Shown: in pieces, positions 35,878 through 41,611 of the stretch
Layout: each line of letters begins with the position of its first letter
How positions within the stretch are numbered: the stretch's first letter is position 1
Origin: Thiomargarita sp.
GTDB lineage: Bacteria; Pseudomonadota; Gammaproteobacteria; Beggiatoales; Beggiatoaceae
Assembly: GCA_020721005.1 (NCBI GenBank)
Contig: DYNP01000010.1
Coordinates: 1-41,611 of the forward strand
Direction of reading: 5' to 3'
Length of the DNA: 41,611 nt
Program-made: the position numbers and the translations under genes
The notes under the pieces: model-generated
The model's database searches: none
What the model saw: the letters and a program-made list of their open reading frames with translations, nothing else
Told to the model about the DNA's origin: nothing

Positions 35878-36135
35878 CTAGGCGGCCACCGTAGCGTCAT
35901 GACTGCGCAACATGGTGTAGATTTTATCCTTCAAAAGGACGCGTTTTTTCTTGAGATCCTCAGCATAAAAATCAGAAACAGCCTCCACATTCTGTTCAAT
36001 ATCATGAATTTCACGATCCAGATCGTGATATTCCTGGTATATATCCTTAAAAAGGGAATTACTCTCTTGCAAAGCTTCGATAACTTCGGAGTATTCTGGA
36101 AATTCATGAGGAATATCGTGGGGTTCACCGAACAT
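35878..36135 (-). CDS. YdcH/DUF465-family small protein
   Basis: 85 residues. It starts MFGEPHDIPHEFPEYSEVIE, with the family pattern HDIxHEFPEY, and is predicted to be almost wholly helical (a coiled-coil hairpin: FKDIYQEYHDLDREIHDIEQ and LKKKRVLLKDKIYTMLR). ATG 36135 has AGGAG upstream. Function of the family is unknown. It stands alone between yhbY and a divergent operon. Confidence 0.85.
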   Translation of the reverse strand: MFGEPHDIPHEFPEYSEVIEALQESNSLFKDIYQEYHDLDREIHDIEQNVEAVSDFYAEDLKKKRVLLKDKIYTMLRSHDATVAA

Positions 36136-36334
36136 AACTCAATCTCCTAATTGTAAAATTTCGCTTATCAATAGTTCAGTCGAGTATATCGTTATATCTC
36201 GCCTCATTGATGACTATATCATATTTGTAATGACTGAGGCTATCCTTTTTAATCGTCTTTTTAAAAAAAATTTAACGGAAGTTCACTGAATCTGTTAATA
36301 TAATCATGTTAGATTATTATAATATTCGCAGTTA

Positions 36335-36363
36335 TTGACACAATTGTCCACTTTTGATCGATA
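36335..36363 (+). promoter_or_regulatory. Candidate promoter of the binding-protein gene
   Basis: A perfect TTGACA (36335-36340) is followed, after 17 bp, by TCGATA (36358-36363), a weak -10. A start near 36370 would give a very short leader with AAGGG before ATG 36386. The AT-rich spacer 36136-36334 has no other recognised feature. Confidence 0.3.
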
Positions 36364-36385
36364 AAAATCTTTAAAAGGGTTGAGA

Positions 36386-37264
36386 ATGTTAAAATGGTAT
36401 GTTATTTGTTTATGGGTACTGTCTGGCTTGTTGGCGGCAGAAGAATCACTAAAAACGGCATTGCCTTCATTACCACAGCGTATTGTGTCTCAAACCTTGG
36501 CTACTGATGAAATTTTACTGGCCATTTGCGATCCCAAACGCTTGATTGCTTTAAGTATTTTTTCAGACGATCCCCATTACAGTAATGTAGTGGAACAAGC
36601 TAAGCATATTCCTCATCAAGTCCAGGACAATGTGGAATCAATTTTGGCCTTGCATCCGGACTTGATTTTTGTCGCCAGCTACAGTCGAGCTGAGACAGTT
36701 TCCCTGTTGGAAGCAGCTCAAACTCCGGTAGTACGATTATCCCGTTTTGAAAGTATTCTCGATATTGAATTTAACATCCAATTGATTGGGCAATCCATTG
36801 GGGAAGAGAATCGAGCTAACCAATTGATTAAAAAAATGAAAATTGATATACAAACTATCCGAGATCGCATTCCCACCTTCTCTGCTCCCCCCCGTCTAAT
36901 TTCTTACAGTCCCGGAAGTTATACCGCCGGGGCTCATACTATTTTTGATGATATGGTGACCGTGATCAAAGCGATCAATTTGGCTAAAGAGAAGGGAATT
37001 CAACAACATGCAAAAATCAGTGATGAACAAATTTTGGCTTGGCAACCCGATTTTATTGTGACTCATGCCAAAATCGGTGATTGGAAGCAAACTCGTCGCA
37101 AATTGTTGGAAAATCCTGCCATTGCCGCCACCCGAGCTGCTCAGGAAAATCGGATTATTTTCATCGACACCCGTTATTTTGTCAGTGCCTCTCAATATGT
37201 TATATTGGGAATTGAGGCGCTTGCTAAGGAGATATATCCGCAATTGCAAACAAAGGGTCCTTAA
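36386..37264 (+). CDS. Periplasmic metal-chelate (cobalamin/hemin-type) ABC binding protein
   Basis: 292 residues from ATG 36386 (a TTG two codons earlier is in frame). Signal peptide MLKWYVICLWVLSGLLAAEE. The mature protein has the two-lobe helical-backbone binding-protein pattern: PQRIVSQTLATDEILLAI, the repeated LALHPDLIFVAS and LAWQPDFIVTHAK motifs, and a long linker helix between. This is the BtuF/HmuT/FhuD-like fold (PF01497). The ligand cannot be told from sequence; cobalamin and heme are the likely classes. No permease or ATPase gene is next to it, so its partners are elsewhere. Confidence 0.82.
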   Translation: MLKWYVICLWVLSGLLAAEESLKTALPSLPQRIVSQTLATDEILLAICDPKRLIALSIFSDDPHYSNVVEQAKHIPHQVQDNVESILALHPDLIFVASYSRAETVSLLEAAQTPVVRLSRFESILDIEFNIQLIGQSIGEENRANQLIKKMKIDIQTIRDRIPTFSAPPRLISYSPGSYTAGAHTIFDDMVTVIKAINLAKEKGIQQHAKISDEQILAWQPDFIVTHAKIGDWKQTRRKLLENPAIAATRAAQENRIIFIDTRYFVSASQYVILGIEALAKEIYPQLQTKGP

Positions 37265-37286
37265 GGTATGCTTGGCCAAAAATATT

Positions 37287-37314
37287 TTGTCGAGTACTTC
37301 CTATTTGTTATAAT
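37287..37314 (+). promoter_or_regulatory. Candidate extended -10 promoter for the sulfotransferase operon
   Basis: TGTTATAAT (37306-37314) is an exact extended -10; TTGTCG (37287-37292) stands 16 bp upstream as a partial -35. The following leader of about 210 bp shows no clear structure. The spacer 37265-37531 holds no gene. Confidence 0.4.
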
Positions 37315-37531
37315 GATTGTTCCTATCTCTTAAATTAAGGACGGGAACACGGAAATTTGTCACCTCAATCCTTAGTAAGGATAAAAGAATGAAGGATTTA
37401 CCCCTCCTCTAACACAAAGGCAAAGAGAATAAAGGAATGCCTTGTTCCCTATTGGCGTAAAAAGAAAAGGAAGGGAGACTTCCTGCTACAATTTATCACT
37501 TCAAAATGGTCATTTCGCTTAAAACAACTTC

Positions 37532-38242
37532 ATGAAAACAATTATTTTCCTACATATTCCAAAAACTGCAGGCACTTCTCTAAGAAATATGATTACCAAA
37601 ATTTATCCTGGTCCCCAATGCTTGTTACTCTATTATCCAGCCCCCTATTCTCCAGACACTATTCACACCATTGAGCAGCAGCTAAGCCCTGCTAAAATCT
37701 TGTATGGTCATGTATCCTTTGGCATTCATCAATTGTTGGGAGTTAAAGATCCTCAATATATGACTTTTCTGCGACATCCTTTTGCACGAGTTATTTCTTT
37801 GTATCATCATTATGCAAGGACTGAAGGTACACCTTACTATTCAGCCATTCGAGGAGGCCTGTCTCTGCCTGCATTTTTAGAACGTCGCTTGACCCATGAG
37901 ACCAATAATCATATGACACGAATTTTGTCTGGCTACAGCAAACCAGGAATATTGGATGAGGATAAGGTATTGGAACAAGCGTTGAGTAATTTAGATCAAT
38001 ATTTTAGTTTTGTGGGATTAACCGATCAGTTTGAGAAATCTGTGGCATTACTGGCCCAACAATTGAACTGGGCTCGGAAACCCGCCATTCCTCGTTTGAA
38101 CGTGGGTAAAAATACTTCTAAAATCATTGGATTAAATTCAGAGACTCAACCTATTTTAGAAAAGTACAATCGTTTGGATAAATTATTATATGAACGAATT
38201 TGTCAGCGATTTGAGCAACAAACGGGAGAAATTCAAAAATGA
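37532..38242 (+). CDS. Sulfotransferase family 2 domain protein
   Basis: 236 residues. The 5'-phosphosulfate-binding motif HIPKTAGTSL is at 8-17, YGHVSFGIH is at about 58-66, and the 3'-phosphate-binding motif RHPFARVISLY is at 81-91, all as in Sulfotransfer_2 proteins that move sulfate from PAPS to sugars. No signal peptide. The acceptor is unknown; glycans or lipids are possible. No good Shine-Dalgarno precedes the ATG. It overlaps the next gene (a receiver/kinase protein) by four bases. Confidence 0.82.
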   Translation: MKTIIFLHIPKTAGTSLRNMITKIYPGPQCLLLYYPAPYSPDTIHTIEQQLSPAKILYGHVSFGIHQLLGVKDPQYMTFLRHPFARVISLYHHYARTEGTPYYSAIRGGLSLPAFLERRLTHETNNHMTRILSGYSKPGILDEDKVLEQALSNLDQYFSFVGLTDQFEKSVALLAQQLNWARKPAIPRLNVGKNTSKIIGLNSETQPILEKYNRLDKLLYERICQRFEQQTGEIQK

Positions 38243-39540
38243 ATGATCATGACAGTCGTTTCAAAGATGAGTTGATTCAGTTTTGTGAGGAGGAAAATCC
38301 GGTCACGGATAAAACTATTCCTGAGGGAGACTATTGGAAAGTATTGGTAGTGGATGATGAAAGGGATATTCATGTGATGACTCAGTTTGCAGTTGAGGAT
38401 TATCGCTATCAGGGAAAACCTTTACAATTGTTCAATGCCTATTCGGTGGCTGAGGCCAAAACTTATTTGCGCCAACATCTTGATATTGCCGTGTTGTTAT
38501 TGGATGTCGTCATGGAGACTGATGATGCCGGGTTACTTTTGATAAAATACATTCGAGAAGAGTTACAGAATCGATTTGTGCGCATTGTCCTTAGAACCGG
38601 ACAGCCGGGATATGCTCCAGAAAAAGAAGTGATCATTCAATATGATATTAATGATTACAAGAATAAAACTGAGTTAAGTTATTCCAAATTGTTTACGACG
38701 ATCACTGCCAATTTGCGGGCTTATTCCGATATGATGGTGTTGGAATCTTATCGACAACGCTTGGAAGATAAAGTGTTGGAACGCACTCAGGAACTTCAGC
38801 AGAAAAACAGTGAGTTATTGCAATTGATGGAGAGTTTGCAACAGTTAAATCGGGAAAAAACAGAATTTTTGCGATTGGCTGCTCAAGATATCCAAAATCC
38901 TTTGTCGTCCATCCAGGAATTGTCCGTTTTAATTCAACGGACTGTGGAAAGTTTGTCAAGACAGGAATTGTTAAATTTTGTACATATTATCGAGGTCAGT
39001 TCTCAACGCATGGTGGGTTTGATCAAAGATTTGTTGGATATGAATGCCATTGAGTCTGGGAATTTGCGATTGGCGGTGGGAATTTTTGATTTTCAGTCTT
39101 CTCTGCCATTTTTAAAAGAGGATTATTTGGAATTGGCCAGGGAGAAAAATATTCAGTTGGATTTTCAGTTTCCAGATGAGGCTTGTCGCTTAATGGTGAA
39201 TAAGAGCGCCACATTACAGGTATTGGATAATTTGGTCTCTAATGCTATCAAGTATTCTCCAAGCAGTAAGTGCGTTGCGATTCGCATCAGTAAACGAGAA
39301 GGGTTTATGCGTTGTGAGATTGAAGATGAGGGACCAGGGTTGAGTGAAGAGGATCGGATATTGTTGTTTGGAAAATTCATGCGCTTGACTCCCAATCCTA
39401 TTGGGAATGATAAAAATAAAACGGGTTTGGGACTGTTCATTGTCAAAAAGTTGGTGGAAGCGATGAATGGACATATCTGGTGTGAAAGTGAGTTGGGGAA
39501 AGGGGCTACTTTTATTGTGGAGTTGCCCTTGGCTGTCTAG
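38239..39540 (+). CDS. Receiver plus histidine-kinase-like protein lacking the H-box histidine
   Basis: 433 residues, cytoplasmic. Receiver domain at about 33-160 with acidic pair Asp39/Asp40, phospho-acceptor Asp89 in LLLDVVMETDDAG, and Lys143. A coiled coil (about 165-207, LEDKVLERTQELQQKNSELL) follows. The HisKA region has AAQDIQNPLSSI where kinases have an AAHDLKNPL-like box: codon CAA gives Gln216 in place of the phospho-acceptor His. The ATPase domain keeps the N box DNLVSNAIKYSP, G1 EDEGPGLS and G2 KTGLGLFIV, so ATP binding may persist. The protein could be a pseudokinase, controlled by the receiver, or could phosphorylate another protein. It overlaps the sulfotransferase gene by four bases. 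Intact otherwise. Confidence 0.85.
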   Translation: MNDHDSRFKDELIQFCEEENPVTDKTIPEGDYWKVLVVDDERDIHVMTQFAVEDYRYQGKPLQLFNAYSVAEAKTYLRQHLDIAVLLLDVVMETDDAGLLLIKYIREELQNRFVRIVLRTGQPGYAPEKEVIIQYDINDYKNKTELSYSKLFTTITANLRAYSDMMVLESYRQRLEDKVLERTQELQQKNSELLQLMESLQQLNREKTEFLRLAAQDIQNPLSSIQELSVLIQRTVESLSRQELLNFVHIIEVSSQRMVGLIKDLLDMNAIESGNLRLAVGIFDFQSSLPFLKEDYLELAREKNIQLDFQFPDEACRLMVNKSATLQVLDNLVSNAIKYSPSSKCVAIRISKREGFMRCEIEDEGPGLSEEDRILLFGKFMRLTPNPIGNDKNKTGLGLFIVKKLVEAMNGHIWCESELGKGATFIVELPLAV

Positions 39541-39589
39541 TTGGGTGAGGAAATTAAAGGGGAGCTGTGGGGGCCATTAGCGCTTTTTT

Positions 39590-39611
39590 TGATCATTCGG
39601 TATAATGATCA
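39590..39611. promoter_or_regulatory. Palindrome enclosing TATAAT upstream of fumarase
   Basis: TGATCATT and AATGATCA (8-bp perfect arms) flank a 6-bp centre; TATAAT (39601-39606) spans the centre and the right arm. A -10 box inside an operator would be a repression site, but no good -35 exists 17 bp upstream, and the fumarase ATG is 147 bp away. The structure could also serve as a transcript end for the kinase gene. Confidence 0.4.
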
Positions 39612-39757
39612 GTCAAAATTGGTGCTTTCTATAGCTAACACACCATAATTAAAGAGTCTTCGTAATCCTGTGTAACGCATATGCACCCTATATTATTTTT
39701 TTCAACCGGTATCATTTGTTTATTTTATGGTTCGCTAGTTATATAAGGAGGAATGTA

Positions 39758-41302
39758 ATGACTACCCTTATTCGTGAAGCTGATTTCATTCAAAGTATTG
39801 CTGATGCGTTTCAGTTTATTTCTTATTATCACCCAGTGGATTATATTCAATCCTTACATGCAGCTTATCAACGGGAGAAATCTTCGGCTGCCAAGGAGGC
39901 GATGGCGCAGATTTTGGTGAATTCTCGTCTTTGTGCGGAGGGGCGACGTCCCATTTGTCAGGATACAGGTATTGCCGTAGTGTTTTTAAAGGTGGGGATG
40001 AGTGTACGTTGGGAAGGTAATTTGAGTGTCGAAGAATTGGTCAATGCAGGAGTACGACGAGCTTATCAGGATGTTGGGAATCCATTACGGGCTTCTATTT
40101 TAGCTGATCCTGCCGGGGCTCGTCGAAATACGCGTGATAATACTCCAGCCGTGGTGCATGTGGAGTTGGTGCCCGGCAATCATGTGGAAGTACAAGTGGC
40201 TGCCAAGGGAGGAGGATCGGAGAATAAATCCCGTTTTACCATGTTAAATCCAAGTGACAGTATCGTGAATTGGGTGTTGAAGACGGTGGAAACTTTAGGG
40301 GCGGGCTGGTGTCCTCCAGGTATATTGGGAATTGGAATTGGAGGAACTGCAGAAAAGGCCATGTTGTTGGCCAAATCGGCTTTACTGCAACCCATTGATA
40401 TTCATGACTTACAGACTAGGGGTCCGCAAAATTCTTTGCAGGCCTTGCGTTTGGAATTGTATGATAAGGTCAATGCATTGGGGATAGGGGCGCAAGGGTT
40501 AGGGGGTATGACAACCGTGTTGGATGTGAAGATTTTGGATTATCCGACCCATGCGGCTTCATTGCCAGTGGCGTTGATTCCAAATTGTGCAGCGACCCGA
40601 CACGCTCACTTCACTTTGACTGGAGAGGGTCCTGCAGAATTGATTCCTCCTCGTTTAAGTGATTATCCACAATTGAGTTGGGCTGCGAATCCCCAAGCCC
40701 GACAGGTTAATTTGGATACGTTGAAAAAGGAAGATTTGTGTGAATGGCGTCCTGGGGAGACTGTATTATTGACGGGGAAGTTGTTGACCGGCCGAGATGC
40801 TGCTCATCAGCGGATTGCTGAGTTGTTGGCCCAAGGTCAGTCCTTACCGAAGGAGGTGGATTTTAGAAATCGGTTTATTTATTACGTGGGTCCCGTGGAT
40901 CCAGTGCGGGATGAGGTGATAGGACCTGCAGGACCCACAACAGCTACCCGCATGGATAAGTTTACAGAGATGATGTTGGAAAAGGTCGGTATCATCGGCA
41001 TGATTGGCAAGGCAGAACGGGGTCCTGCAGCAATAGAAGCGATTAAACGCCATAAAGCAGTTTATCTTATGGCAGTAGGAGGAGCAGCCTACTTGATTGC
41101 CAAGGCGATTCGCTCCGCAAAGGTAGTGGCTTTTGCCGATTTGGGGATGGAAGCGATTTACGAGTTTGAAGTAGAATCTATGCCAGTGACGGTGGCTGTA
41201 GATACTCAAGGTCAGGCTGTGCATGAAACAGGTCCCCTAGAATGGCGAATTCCATTCCAAACCTCAGTCAGTGGAATAGAGGCTTTAACTGGTCAGCCGT
41301 AG
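39758..41302 (+). CDS. fumA: Fumarate hydratase, class I (4Fe-4S)
   Basis: Interconverts fumarate and malate in the TCA cycle. 514 residues from ATG 39758, chosen because AGGAGG stands 6-7 bp upstream; the open frame to 39716 is not used. Three cysteines suited to hold the cluster are C67 (PICQDTG), C185 (GWCPPG) and C277 (IPNCAATRH), with spacing close to E. coli FumA (105, 224, 318). The beta domain has VYLMAVGGAAYLIAKAI. The last nine residues (GIEALTGQP) and the TAG stop are encoded by the first unit of the 28-bp tandem array, so the native C-terminus has been replaced or extended by repeat DNA. The protein otherwise looks complete. Confidence 0.92.
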   Translation: MTTLIREADFIQSIADAFQFISYYHPVDYIQSLHAAYQREKSSAAKEAMAQILVNSRLCAEGRRPICQDTGIAVVFLKVGMSVRWEGNLSVEELVNAGVRRAYQDVGNPLRASILADPAGARRNTRDNTPAVVHVELVPGNHVEVQVAAKGGGSENKSRFTMLNPSDSIVNWVLKTVETLGAGWCPPGILGIGIGGTAEKAMLLAKSALLQPIDIHDLQTRGPQNSLQALRLELYDKVNALGIGAQGLGGMTTVLDVKILDYPTHAASLPVALIPNCAATRHAHFTLTGEGPAELIPPRLSDYPQLSWAANPQARQVNLDTLKKEDLCEWRPGETVLLTGKLLTGRDAAHQRIAELLAQGQSLPKEVDFRNRFIYYVGPVDPVRDEVIGPAGPTTATRMDKFTEMMLEKVGIIGMIGKAERGPAAIEAIKRHKAVYLMAVGGAAYLIAKAIRSAKVVAFADLGMEAIYEFEVESMPVTVAVDTQGQAVHETGPLEWRIPFQTSVSGIEALTGQP

Positions 41303-41611
41303 AATAGAGGCTTTAGCCGGTCAGCCATGGAATAGAGGCTTTAGCCGGTCAACCGTGGAGTAGAGGCTTTAGCCGGTCAACCTTGGAATAGAGGCTTTAG
41401 CCGGTCAACCGTGGAGTAGAGGCTTTAGCCGGTCAACCTTGGAATAGAGGCTTTAGCCGGTCAACCTTGGAATAGAGGCTTTAGCCGGTCAACCTTGGAA
41501 TAGAGGCTTTAGCCGGTCAGCCTTGGAGTAGAGGCTTTAGCCGGTCAGCCTTGGAGTAGAGGCTTTAGCCGGTCAACCGTAGGCATCCCCCCACATACGC
41601 AAATTGCAATG
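41271..41611 (+). repeat. Tandem array of eleven 28-bp units plus element centre (copy 5)
   Basis: Units of exactly 28 bp start at 41271, 41299, 41327, 41355, 41383, 41411, 41439, 41467, 41495, 41523 and 41551. They share GAGGCTTTAGCCGGTCA and vary mainly at three positions. They are followed by GTAGGCATCCCCCCACATAC and AAATTGCAA, the centre of the element seen at 3592-3619. The expected inverted arm lies past the right edge. The first unit (41271-41298) is the most diverged (TTTAACTGG) and is part of the fumarase coding sequence. There are no spacers, so this is not a CRISPR array. Confidence 0.92.

Noticed and set aside
41271-41611. CRISPR-like array
   Set aside because: Units of 28 bp are directly adjacent with no unique spacers, no leader and no cas genes; it is a tandem repeat of the palindromic family.

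Overview
The window looks like a chromosomal piece of a sulfur-oxidising gammaproteobacterium, most likely a member of the Beggiatoa/Thioploca group of large sulfur bacteria. This is an inference from gene content: a sulfide:quinone oxidoreductase, a TauE/SafE exporter fused to universal-stress domains, PhoBR, BamD, the rpsF-rpsR-rplI-dnaB operon, several SPINDLY/OGT-type glycosyltransferases, and AT-leaning DNA littered with short palindromic repeats. No rRNA gene is present to settle the placement.

Layout. 1-1298: 3' end of a type ISP restriction-modification gene. 1299-3715: an orphan V-type ATPase catalytic A subunit with the same palindromic repeat family on both sides. 3716-6246 (minus): rpsF-rpsR-rplI-dnaB, followed by another repeat copy. 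6822-8102: sulfide:quinone oxidoreductase. 8281-13998: two adjacent TPR/O-GlcNAc-transferase-like genes, the second carrying two complete TPR-plus-catalytic modules. 14202-17205: EEP phosphatase/nuclease, a 260-bp miniature inverted-repeat element, obg and nudF. 17257-20102 (minus): sensor kinase and sigma-54-type regulator, divergent from 20389-23041, a small Usp-like protein, a two-TM protein and a TauE-Usp-Usp exporter. 23042-26398: an accessory island in which a GC-rich tannase-like esterase gene with an internal TGA lies between two decayed RAYT (REP-associated tyrosine transposase) genes. 26399-28392 (minus): phoB-phoR with a good Pho box. 28543-36135 (minus): LprI-like protein, methyltransferase, bamD-glgX, a small-protein/periplasmic-protein pair, yhbY plus a DUF4253 protein, and a YdcH-family protein. 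36386-41302 (plus): periplasmic binding protein, sulfotransferase overlapping a REC-histidine-kinase that lacks its phospho-acceptor histidine, and class I fumarase. 41271-41611: an array of eleven 28-bp units that also encodes the last residues of the fumarase.

How it works together. Sulfide enters the quinone pool through SQR. The TauE-Usp exporter and its divergent two-component system may handle sulfite or another sulfur anion. Most of the remainder is housekeeping (translation, replication, outer-membrane assembly, phosphate response, glycogen breakdown, TCA cycle). The most unusual elements are the double-headed OGT protein, the modular 28-bp palindromic repeat family, the MITE in front of obg, the RAYT-flanked esterase island, and two signalling proteins with altered hallmark residues (AAFTGA instead of GAFTGA; Gln instead of the H-box His).
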